This document shows positions 40,865 to 50,000 of a stretch of 50,000 nucleotides of DNA, piece after piece. The DNA is taken from the NCBI GenBank assembly GCA_964020155.1, contig OZ026565.1:3878553-3928552 (forward strand), in the 5' to 3' direction. This DNA comes from Chondrilla cf. caribensis (lineage: Eukaryota; Porifera; Demospongiae; Chondrillida; Chondrillidae). How positions within the stretch are numbered: the stretch's first letter is position 1; every line of letters begins with the position of its first letter. The translations under genes and the position numbers were made by a program. The notes below the pieces were generated by a model, which did no database searches, was not told where the DNA came from, and saw only the letters and a list, made by a program, of their open reading frames with translations.

Positions 40865-41794
40865 ATGATACGAAATGTTGTTTCCAGAGTCCATTGGCCG
40901 TTAAGGTCCTCCTCTATGCCACGTAATCTTTTGTGTACGTCTTACAGCTCGAATCTTGCAACACGTCCTCACTTACAAACTGGAACAAGAGCTCAGTCGA
41001 CCACTACGAGTCATGACGAAATATGGGGCAAAGGAACCAATGATTACAGTGCATTCGTCGTAAAGAGAGAAAAGGTTTTGGATTCTTTGTTGAATGGTCC
41101 CAATCGATTCCAGCGTATTTCTGAGAGAAAGGACCATTGTGATATGCCTGTTGAGTCTTTTAAAGCTCAAACCATGGGGAGGTACTTCATAACTCACAGA
41201 GGTTGTCAGCTGATAAAAACTGGAGACGATTTAGTCCTTTTGCAACTGTTGCTCTGGTACCTCCGCCCAGCAACTGTGATAGAGTTGGGGACATTCACCG
41301 GAGGTTCTGCTGTTTGGTATTCCGATATGATGCGCATGATGGGGATAGAGTCACAGGTTTATTCTATGGACGTCACTCACTCCAACATTGAAGACAGAGT
41401 GAAGGAGATTAAGCCTGATAATGTGACATTCTTGTTGGGTGACAGCAATGCTATCGAGAAGACATTCACGAAGGAATTCCTCAATGATCTACCTCATCCG
41501 TGGCTAATCTGTGAGGATTCGCACACAAATGTTTATGGAATAATGGAATATTTCAATCAGTTCATGAAGACCAATGACTACTTTGTTGTTGAGGATTCAA
41601 GTCCACTAATTCCCTGCACGCTAGGGACTGGACGTATTCACCTCGAGTATGAAGTGGCCGGAACATATCTTTTGGATGTCTTGAAGAAGTTCCTATCTGA
41701 CTATGAGGACAGTTTTGCTGTGGATTCCTTCTACACTGATCTCTTCGGATATAATGGAACATGGAATTGGCATGGCTTCATCCGCAAGATGTAA
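40865..41794 (+). CDS. CmcI-like protein, copy 5
   Basis: Single exon, 309 residues from ATG 40865 (MIRNVVSRVHWPLRSSSMP) to TAA; the open frame upstream to 40829 is 5' untranslated sequence homologous to the other copies. Motifs: VIELGTFTGGSAVWYSDMM, LLGDSNAIE, CEDSHTN, VVEDSSPLIP. Sister of copy 2: both carry KDHCDMPVESFKAQ, and 41795-41910 matches 34546-34665. Only the last 60 bases upstream resemble the family promoter, because an inverted-repeat element lies immediately upstream, so regulation may differ. Confidence 0.87.
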   Translation: MIRNVVSRVHWPLRSSSMPRNLLCTSYSSNLATRPHLQTGTRAQSTTTSHDEIWGKGTNDYSAFVVKREKVLDSLLNGPNRFQRISERKDHCDMPVESFKAQTMGRYFITHRGCQLIKTGDDLVLLQLLLWYLRPATVIELGTFTGGSAVWYSDMMRMMGIESQVYSMDVTHSNIEDRVKEIKPDNVTFLLGDSNAIEKTFTKEFLNDLPHPWLICEDSHTNVYGIMEYFNQFMKTNDYFVVEDSSPLIPCTLGTGRIHLEYEVAGTYLLDVLKKFLSDYEDSFAVDSFYTDLFGYNGTWNWHGFIRKM

Positions 41795-42023
41795 TTTGAA
41801 TTTAGTAGAAATTCTATTTCTATATTGTTGAACTTTATGGAATCACTTCTAAATTATTATTCCTTCAGTAATAAGGCAATTTCCAATTTGTGTTGATATA
41901 ATATTATTATTGATAGTGCATTAATAATGTAATGTTTAATACCATTGTTATTGTTATTATTTATTATTACGACAGCTAATCTTGCATTGACTGTTCAATA
42001 CTTTGTTTTGTATATTATATATA

Positions 42024-42243
42024 CAGTGGAACCTCTCCATTGCAAACCTCTGAATTTGGGACAAGGTCCCAAGGGACACTTTGGGGCCTTGATTTCAGTC
42101 CTTATTACAGAGGTTTCCCCAATTCAGAGGTCACTTGATACACTATATGTATACAGTGCTACACTGGAACACAGAATGGTGTCCTTATTATAAGGCCTTA
42201 TTATAAGGTTTCTGCAATTCAGAGGTTCGCAATAGTTCCACTG
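42024..42243. mobile_element. 220-bp pogo/Tigger-like MITE
   Basis: CAGTGGAACCTCTCCATTGC at the left matches the reverse complement of the right end (about 24 bp, few mismatches), with TA on both sides. It is non-coding and related in its termini to the element at 1727-2322. Confidence 0.85.
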
Positions 42244-42284
42244 TATTCAATGTCATAATATAGCCTCCCACTAGTCTGGCATGT

Positions 42285-42477
42285 GGTGGAGAAGTATGGT
42301 GACTTACTGAGGACGTTTATGTTGACGATAGCCACATACAAAAGAAGTTATTAGGACTTGGTCTTAAGGTTGATGTGGTCTCTCCCGGCCCTCTGTAAGC
42401 TCAGTACCCCTCTGAGACCTTATTGATGCGTCAATCAAATGACCTTCATATCACCTCTAATCTTTAATATTTTTTTA

Positions 42478-42530
<53 letters not shown>
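42285..42530. repeat. Dispersed repeat flanking copy 5, right, plus (TG)n
   Basis: 42285-42465 matches 38940-39120; a TG run follows at 42480-42530. From 42531 to 43945 there is AT-rich sequence with no gene I can support. Confidence 0.75.
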
Positions 42531-42532
<2 letters not shown>

Positions 42533-42805
42533 CAGCTGCAGAAAACAAGACATAAAGAAGCTCTCACACTTCAATTTCAACTTCAACATCACTCTTCAAC
42601 TACAAATTATTGTGTTATTGTAACACTTGTGTTGTGGTGTTGTGTTTGTCACTGTTGTATTGTGTAATTCGTGAGAGCATCGAACGTAGCCTTAAAGCTA
42701 AAGGTTTCCCCATGTAAAATAACATATCACTCAATCGTGGACTTGAGACCCCCTATAGTTACGTATATAGGCCATGCATGCCTCTTGTTCCACCCTCAAG
42801 TCAAG

Positions 42806-42843
42806 CATAGATACTCTATACTACGTAGTATAGAGTATCTATG
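42806..42843. repeat. Perfect 38-bp palindrome with 7-bp direct repeats
   Basis: CATAGATACTCTATACTAC followed by its exact reverse complement, bounded by AGTCAAG on both sides, as if a palindromic micro-element had inserted with a 7-bp target duplication. Confidence 0.85.
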
Positions 42844-43945
42844 AGTCAAGTAATGCTATATGCAGGTCATTTGGCCACGGTGACTTGGTGACAGCATGCA
42901 TAACTCGTGTTAATGCTCCATTGTAATATTCATGGTTGTGTTCTAATTTTGTCAATTTAAACAGTCATTCCCTCTCATTTCGCTCTGATTCTTATATATT
43001 TTATGTTATTATATTTCACTGGATTCCCTGTAAAGTATATATAGCCTTTTGGCTATATAAGTGGAGTTTTTACCAGACTATATATAGTAATGATATGATG
43101 ATAACATACATACGTATATTATTTACTGGTTATAATTAAGACATGGGCACAAGTGTATTTTATATGTCATAATGCCCGAGTGTCCATGTCTTAACCATTA
43201 TAGCACCCGTTGCTAATGCGTTATACTGTTGCTAGCACTTTATACAATATAAAATTGTTGTATATAGCACTATTTCTATGGTAACAGATGCTATATGGCT
43301 ATATATATACTGCTGTATGACTAGTATTATTAAATTATGTCCGTAAATATCCGATTATGAGTAATAAATACATTGTGCCCATCTGTGGGGAGAGGCCACT
43401 CCACTCATTTTCCACATGCTCCACCTCAGAGAAGTGGAGGAAACAGAAGGGAGGAAAAATTGTAAACTGAAGAATTCCTGAGATTAATTGGCCATGGAAA
43501 TAGCTTTATTATTATAGTTGCCCTATTAAAACCATCAATATTGGATTATACCACAATAATTATAATAATACTTGCAAAAATGATCAACATCATTTACAAC
43601 TGTCAAAATATACGTATATTAAGTAGAACAACTATAGGAGGAGAAACGGCAAACAAAAATAGACAGCTCTCGAGAAAAAAATTAGTAACTATGTAACAAT
43701 GTAACCAGAAGTAAACTCGTGCAACATACAATGACACACTTTGTTCAAGGACAATCACAGGGATACATAAAACACATTATGTTATATGTGATACAGTACA
43801 AACAGAAATTGAAAAGTTTAAGACGTAGGTTGATGTTCACATCAAACATGTGACAGTCATGTGACCCTAGTTGGAATGGATGTGTGAGACAGAGTGATGT
43901 GTTAAAACCTAAAGAAGAGAAGAGCAATGAATGTAATTAAGCGCA

Positions 43946-43974
43946 CACACACAGGCACGCACACACACACACAG

Positions 43975-44008
<34 letters not shown>
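43946..44008. repeat. (CA)n microsatellite in 3' flank of the IRS/DOK-like gene
   Basis: CA repeats with caggcac interruptions, about 30 bases beyond the stop codon of the docking-protein gene, so the transcript would carry UG repeats in its 3' untranslated region. Confidence 0.92.
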
Positions 44009-44010
<2 letters not shown>

Positions 44011-44036
44011 GCTGAAAAATTCCATTCGTTAAAACT

Positions 44037-46610
44037 CTAACAAGCAGTCACAATGTGTTTTTTAGGTTCTCCTTTGAAAGGATTATCTTTCTGTAATAAG
44101 ATACTCTTTTTAACTTTCCCGCTCTTGATGCCAGGGGCCGCTAGATGATCATAACCACTCTGAAGGAGAAAGGAAGAATACCAGAAATGGTTAAACAATT
44201 ATCCAACTACTGTGAATGCTACTATAAGTGACTCACTCGTGCCATAGGGTTCTGCAGAGAGGGTCTGACATTCCTCGGTGGAGAGGGCCTGATATTCCTC
44301 GGAGTATCATAGACTGTATCAACCAGCAGACTGTGAGCTGAGTTTGACTTCTGGAGCCTCCTGAAAGACACAGAACAAACGAGAAAGCTCAAATATACAC
44401 TCCAGCTTGGTGTCCCACAGTGTTATGGATCAACTGCTTTGATGTCGGTAGATAAAATAGTATTGTGTGTATAAGGAAACATGGTACACACACGTACGTA
44501 CAGTACAAACTAAACCTATATTGCGTGACAATTATACTATAAGTGTGTCATGTGATGATCACATGATTAACACGACATCAAACTGTGTCTATGGTGGCAT
44601 AACTACTTCCTAGTGACAGGTTTCCATGCACTCACCCGATTGGAGGAGGGACATCGGTATATTTCTGTATTTTTTGCCGCCCAACAATGTGTGATTTCAT
44701 CAGTTCGTATTCCTCTGGTACGTGCGAGTCAACTGATTTCATTGTCACATAGTCATCAGCATCTAGTTGCTTCACTGAAGCCATATGTTCGTAATCGTCC
44801 AAGGAGAAGTCTGGGGAGAGCTGTCCGTCGAATATGTCGTCTTGGTTGCCATTGGTAACATGTTGTCTTGGTGATCGTTCAACTGTGGTGCTTCTCAACT
44901 GCTTGCGTAATAGGCCATTCTTGTGGAGTTCGACAATCTCAGCATTTTCGTAGCTGGTCCGGTTGACTGTAGCCGCCCGCCTTCTTGGAGCTGGGATGGG
45001 CTTCGACACTGCATGGAAGACGTGAACGGAAGTTGAGAATTGGCCCATATGAGACATGCATGCATATGCGAGGTGTATGTCTAAAACGTGTAATGCATGT
45101 ACACTTGCACGCACATTTAAGGTAGACATACGTAAGTTTGGAGTGTATGTCTGTATGCATGTTTGTGAATCATTCTAGAAGTGTGCATTGTGTATGTATG
45201 CATGTATGTATCCATGTTTGAAATGTGTAACATACATGTACGCATGTACATTTGCATGCATGTTTGAGAAGTGTGCATTGTACATGTGTGCATGTACATA
45301 TCCATGTTTCAAATGCGTGTCATGCATGTGCGTAGGCATGTACATTTGCATGCATGTTTGGGACAAATGCTTGAAGTCTCTCTGTGTGAGCATCTGCAGC
45401 GTGTGTGCATAGACACTACATGTGAATATGACCCATACTAACCTGGTGGGCGGTTGCTCCCATTTATGAGCACATAATCGTCCAATGTTGAGGGGGAGGA
45501 GGGACCAGGGGAGGGGGTGTGTCTGGGCGACACCCTACTTCCAAAATGGTGCTGATCTTTCATGCTCCCGAAAATGACCTCATCGTCCAGCAACATGTCC
45601 CCCACGGACACCTCACTCATGGTGTTCTCTTCGTCGTCCACTTCCAAGAGAGAGCCGACACTCTTTGCCTTTCTGAGGCGGGAGTTGCTAGGGAATGTCC
45701 GCCCTGTTGTTGGGAAGAAACGTCGGGGTAGTCCTGAGGGCTTCTTGGCTACTGGAGGAGGGGGAGCAGTCCTTTGTGGTTTGGAGGGAAGGTCTCTCGG
45801 AGGAGAAACTTCAGAACTGCTTTCAGAACCCATTCTGTATCTCACTGGCTTTGGAGATGTCTTTAGGTTGCTGATTGTCACAGTGTGTCCGTTCACGTAC
45901 CCGTGTGCAGCACATTCATTGGATTTGGGACGAGCAAGAGCGGCTTTGAGGCTATTTTGAAATTTACCGCCGTTGCCATGGTGATTGACAGAACGGACCG
46001 TTGTATCTGGTAGAGACAGTTGCCGTGCTGACCCGAACATGGTACGAAGTGTGGTTCCAGATGTTGGTGAGGGCTGCAAAGACTCGGCTCGGAGTTTCAT
46101 TATCGGAGACTTATCGTAACTGTTCCCAGAGGAACTGGAGGAATCCATCTTCTGTCTGGACGCACTTCGGGAGCGAATCTTTGGGGAGGGTGTGCTTTTG
46201 TCCGACTTACCCGAACTTGATCTTCTGGCAGGAAAGTGATGGGGAGGGCTATGGCTATGGTTATAGGGTAGAATTTCATCACTGGACACTGTGCCGTCAT
46301 CAAGGCCCTGGAATTTCGTTCCTGTGTAGTTCGATATCACTTGCTTGAGGTGCTCAAGCCTCTCGGGAGACATTTGGAAGAGATACTCGTTCACACCAAA
46401 AGGTCCTCTCCTGCCGGACGTGAATGCAAACACATCCTTTTCTTCTCTGAATTGTCTTATGCAGTTATAAGGCCAGTTACCTGTGATAAAGGAAGGGAGA
46501 CAATGAATGATACAAATGTGTACGGACTAGTACAACACTACACATGTATGTGAACATACCTACGTACAATTGTATAAAGAGACACTCACTTTACACACAC
46601 ACACACACAC

Positions 46611-46650
<40 letters not shown>

Positions 46651-46677
46651 ACACATGTGCGCACACACACATACACA

Positions 46678-46734
<57 letters not shown>

Positions 46735-47835
46735 TAAAAGCCTTCTTGTGATCAAAGATTGATATATCATCTCGTGATAGTTTCAGATAGCATCCTCCAA
46801 GATAGTTGCCAATGGGATTCAGTGCCTGAACCTTGTATTCTAAATAACAACAAACACAAACATCAACAAGAGTACAACTCTACAAGTTAAAATGATATGA
46901 ATTCTACAATGAACCTGTATAGTACAGTAACAATGGTCTCAATTGTGAGGTTCTACTGTACTTCAACTGGTCCCATAGGTGGTCTCAGTTGTGAGGTTCT
47001 ACTGTACTTCAACTGGTCCCATAGGTGGTCTCAATTGTGAGGTTCTACTGTACTTCAACTGGTCCCATAGGTGGTCTCAATTGTGAGGTTCTACTGTACT
47101 TCAACTGGTCCCATAGGTGGTCTCAATTGTGAGGTTCTACTGTACTTCAACTGGTCCCATAGGTGGTCTCAATTGTGAGGTTCTACTGTACTTCAACTGG
47201 TCCCATAGGTGGTCTCAATTGTGAGGTTCTACTGTACTTCAACTGGTCCCATAGGTGGTCTCAATTGTGAGGTTCTACTGTACTTCAACAGGTCCCACAG
47301 GTGGTCTCAATTGTGAGGTTCTACTCATGTCAACATGTCAAGTACATATCAAGCTACTTTTTATGTAGTTCCACACTTTGTGTACATACATTTACACAAG
47401 TGACCTTTCAAAAAGGGTCACTGGAGAGGGTAGGGGAAGTTCATCAGTCAGACACCTCTCCAGGTGAAATAACACTGGTCCTCAAAAAATACCAAATATA
47501 CTCACATCCAACCCAGACAGGAAATGGAAGAGTTAATTATATTCATGGCGTTTGTTTATCTGACCATGAATACAATTATGTAAGGTCATGTACCCTTTGA
47601 AGTGCTTGTCATTTTAAATTCAAATGTAAGAGGAAGTGAGAAGTGACATCACCCCATGGGTGACCTCATACGTACCTCCAATCACCTCACCCTTTATGGG
47701 GACAATAACAGAAGTGTAGACAACTACACGTGGCCACCTGACTGGGTTGAAAAAGGGCTTGTGGTGGACATGGAATCCATTTTCCCTTTTTGGCCACCTC
47801 GGGATCTCGACATCAAGATTGATGTTGAACTTGTC
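44037..47835 (-). CDS. IRS/DOK-like docking protein with PTB domain and YxxM motifs (5' end missing)
   Basis: Six exons read in frame: 47835-47676, 46839-46732, 46480-45443, 45008-44636, 44360-44237 and 44159-44037 (TAG), 641 visible residues. Residues about 54-150 form an IRS-type PTB domain: [20 protein letters not shown], then WPYNCIRQF and FAFTSGRRG, the signature of DOK/IRS/FRS2 proteins. A long Ser/Pro-rich tail follows with an SH3-ligand-like segment ([14 protein letters not shown]), a YVNG (Grb2-SH2-type YxN), and three YxxM motifs, YEHM (508), YVTM (522) and YELM (536), the consensus for PI3K p85 SH2 domains; also YENA, YTDV and YDTP. This is an adaptor phosphorylated by receptor tyrosine kinases at the membrane. 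The first visible exon starts behind an acceptor (GGTTGCTAG) in phase 0, so upstream exons, perhaps with a PH domain, are missing. Exon 2's donor is embedded in a GT repeat. Confidence 0.88.
45180..45400. repeat. Degenerate tandem repeat in docking-protein intron
   Basis: Units around TTTGCATGCATGTTTGAGAA and 'gtgtgcattgtacatg' repeat three times. The block is shared with 39190-39360. The Met/His/Tyr/Cys-rich frames across it are artefacts. Confidence 0.75.
46592..46731. repeat. (CA)n microsatellite, docking-protein intron
   Basis: CA runs with short interruptions. On the coding strand the exon end ATAG is followed directly by GTGTGTGT, so the repeat provides the 5' splice site. Confidence 0.95.
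46935..47326. repeat. 46-bp minisatellite, 8.5 copies
   Basis: Nearly identical tandem copies of a unit beginning GGTCTCAATTGTGAGGTTCT, in the intron between the first two visible exons of the docking-protein gene. Confidence 0.97.
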
Positions 47836-47929
47836 CTAGCAACCAATCAATTTTTATTCCCCACAGTTACACCGTCAATTGACTGATTATGACTAGCTTC
47901 ATTCAAAACTTGGATTGTAAGATTTGCGA

Positions 47930-48210
47930 GAAAGGGGACTTGACTTTGTGAAATGTTACCCTAGGGGTACTTGAAAGGTGGCGTTGTGAAAAAAATGAGA
48001 TCCCCCAGAAAGTTAGATTTACAACCAACAACTCCAGACATCTAGAATGTTACCCTAGGGAACTTAAACCTTTTGAAATGTTACCCTAGAGGTGCTCAAA
48101 AGGTGGCTCTATGGACATACGTATGTATGTATGCAAGTGATCCCCAGAGATAGTTGAATTCACAGCCAACAACTCCAGACATCTAGAATGTCACCCTAGG
48201 GAGGTGACCT
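47930..48210. repeat. Diverged short repeats
   Basis: The phrases aatgttaccctagggg, 'aaaaggtggc' and CAACTCCAGACATCTAGAAT recur two to three times. No coding potential seen; this lies in the presumed 5' intron of the docking-protein gene. Confidence 0.6.
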
Positions 48211-48401
48211 ACATAAGTAGATGCTAAAATGACCTCAAAATGTTGGACAATGCTACCAGGCCTTTATATGTAGCAAGTGTGCACCTGGCATGAAGTCACT
48301 ACTAAGAATTTGACCCCAAGAACACATCATAAAGGAAACAACACACTGTTCCCAGTACTCCATCTGGCTTGCTTATGCGTATTTGGAAAACAGATAACAC
48401 A

Positions 48402-48404
48402 CAC

Positions 48405-48456
<52 letters not shown>

Positions 48457-48509
48457 ACACACACACAGACACACACACACACACACACACACATACACAC
48501 ACACACACA
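48402..48509. repeat. (CA)n microsatellite
   Basis: CA runs with GTAC, GACA and TACA interruptions. Confidence 0.95.
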
Positions 48510-48639
48510 ATAATAGTATTTTTACTCATCACTAGACCCATAACAGAACACACACAAGGTTTCCCTTAAGCTCCTCCTCTTCTGCTCACATTACACTCTG
48601 CCTTTTAAGGTAATGAAGAAGAACTCCTAGAAATACGCA

Positions 48640-48939
48640 TGAATGTGAGATATGTTGTGTGTAGTGTTAAGTGTTGATTTGTGCTGTGTGGGAGAGTAGT
48701 GCTATTAGTTGCCCTGTAGAAATGGTGCTGTGTGTGTGGTTTGTGCTCTGTGTGTGAGTTGTGTCAAGTGTGAGAGTAGCGTTGTGTGTTAGAGTTGTAC
48801 TATGTGAGAGTTGTGCTATGTGTGAGTAGTGCTGTGTGTGTTAGTAGTGTAGTGTGTGAGTAGTGCTGTGTGTGTAAGTAGGGTAGTGTGTGAGTAGTGC
48901 TGTGTGTGTAAGTAGTGTAGTGTGTCACTGTGAGTAGTG

Positions 48940-48985
<46 letters not shown>
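48640..48985. repeat. Degenerate GT-rich minisatellite ending in (GT)n
   Basis: Irregular copies of gtgtgagtagtgctgtgtgtg end in a pure GT run at about 48945-48985. No gene. Confidence 0.85.
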
Positions 48986-48986
<1 letters not shown>

Positions 48987-49157
48987 GTGCCACGTGTGTA
49001 AATACCATATTATTATGAATGAGAGACACATTGCAAGTTGAACCAGGGGTGTGTGATCATCCCAGTGTAGGAAGCGATAATAATCACCCACAATCATCAC
49101 TTCCAAGCACCACCACCCCCCCCCCCCCCACATCACACCCACTTCACAGCACCACAC

Positions 49158-49361
49158 TCAATACATCCAGGGTGGTGTGCACCCATGTGATATCCCAGGA
49201 GTTGGATTACACCTATTCAATCCACCACCGCACACACATTGTATCCAGTGGCCGGGATGTAATTGAGAAGATGGGATGGTCATATCGGGTGTCGCCCCAC
49301 AATGAGAACAAGTGATTAGAGCAATTAATGACACTGCAAAGATTTTTTGGTTTATCAGCAT
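49158..49361 (-). CDS. Possible small secreted Cys-containing peptide
   Basis: A 67-codon minus-strand frame with a true ATG at 49361. The first 20 residues ([20 protein letters not shown]) look like a signal peptide: a Lys, then a hydrophobic run, then small residues. The mature part would hold several cysteines ([17 protein letters not shown]). No homologue comes to mind, there is no supporting splice or promoter evidence, and the neighbourhood is low complexity, so it may be chance. Confidence 0.2.
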   Translation of the reverse strand: MLINQKIFAVSLIALITCSHCGATPDMTIPSSQLHPGHWIQCVCGGGLNRCNPTPGISHGCTPPWMY

Positions 49362-49401
49362 ATGTTATAACATGTGGATGGTACAATTATATGGAAGTTT
49401 G

Positions 49402-49408
49402 TGTGTGT

Positions 49409-49472
<64 letters not shown>

Positions 49473-49492
49473 ATGTGTGTGTGTGCGCGCGC

Positions 49493-49523
<31 letters not shown>

Positions 49524-49524
49524 G
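49402..49524. repeat. (GT)n microsatellite with GC core
   Basis: GT runs interrupted by ACAT and by GCGCGCGCGC at about 49486. The alternating purine-pyrimidine tract of over 100 bases is of the Z-DNA-prone type. From 49525 to 50000 I see only tacgta-rich, non-coding sequence. Confidence 0.95.
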
Positions 49525-50000
49525 CTGTGCATGGTCCCTACACAGGTACGTACATAAGTATATTGCATACATACGTACGTACATACACATGTACGTATTT
49601 AAGTATGCACAAATACAGTCCATAAATCACTATTTAAAGTGCACTTGGGAAATACAGTACGTATACATATGTAGATATGTATACAGACGTACATATAAGT
49701 ACATACGAACGCCCACAGCTACAAACTACCTACATAAACTGGTTAGCTGTGTTACTACTTTTAGCAGTCCATAGTCCTCATGGAGGGGACAAAGCTGTGA
49801 ATATTTGGCTACAATTTTCCGTGTTCGGTAATCATAACAACCACCGGAAGACTGACCACAGACTTAAGTCACAAACGAGAGAGAGATTAAACCCAATAGG
49901 ATCCCAGTATGAGGCAGCCAGTATGAACTGGGATAATTAGCCTCCATAACGACACATTTACACATGTTAACCAAGTGCGTGTGTGTAGTTATGAGAGTCG

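Noticed and set aside
47656..47886. 76-codon plus-strand frame ([11 protein letters not shown]...)
   Set aside because: It is the antisense shadow of the first visible exon of the docking-protein gene, which splices in phase with the PTB exon on the minus strand.

Overview
The window is nuclear DNA from an animal. Its genes carry introns with GT-AG borders, it contains LINE-type retrotransposon remnants, cut-and-paste DNA elements and tRNA-derived SINE-like repeats, and it is very rich in GT/CA microsatellites and minisatellites. The gene types (Roc-COR/Death and CARD/Death proteins, a catalytically intact ALDH16 homologue, an IRS/DOK-type docking protein) and the style of the reverse transcriptase remnants suggest a sponge. 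That assignment is inference, not something the sequence proves.

Layout. 1-3.4 kb: decayed reverse transcriptase fragments of two different non-LTR families and a TA-flanked MITE. 3.6-7.5 kb (+): 3' part of a Roc-COR GTPase gene ending in a Death domain. 9.5-12.3 kb (+): a complete-looking CARD + Death gene whose last four exons, introns and 3' flank duplicate those of the first gene. 13.4-14.35 kb: a 17-bp minisatellite. 14.9-23.7 kb (-): a 15-exon ALDH16A1 homologue that I could splice fully in frame; most of its larger introns are filled with tandem repeats. 24.4-25.8 kb (+): an intronless ATP-grasp enzyme gene, divergent from ALDH16A1. 26.3-30.3 kb: a CACTA/EnSpm-like transposon with CACAG termini and a TTA target duplication. 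30.6-31.6 kb: another LINE fragment. 32.3-41.8 kb (+): five tandem copies of a CmcI-like (cephalosporin hydroxylase / rhamnosyl O-methyltransferase family) gene with putative mitochondrial presequences, plus one pseudogene remnant, repeated promoter blocks and inserted mobile elements. 44.0-47.8 kb (-): 3' part of an IRS/DOK-like docking protein gene with an IRS-type PTB domain and three YxxM motifs. 47.8-50 kb: low-complexity DNA with no gene I can support firmly.

How the genes fit together. The two Death-domain genes look like paralogous signalling proteins that share a C-terminal module (all shared introns in phase 1) but carry different N-terminal modules, which fits exon shuffling in an innate-immunity or cell-death network. 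ALDH16A1 and the ATP-grasp gene share a short head-to-head intergenic region. The CmcI-like array is a recent local expansion, with paired copies and signs of sequence homogenisation. The docking protein belongs to receptor tyrosine kinase / PI3K signalling and is not functionally linked to its neighbours as far as the sequence shows. Exon coordinates are my own manual splice calls from reading frame, phase and GT-AG borders.
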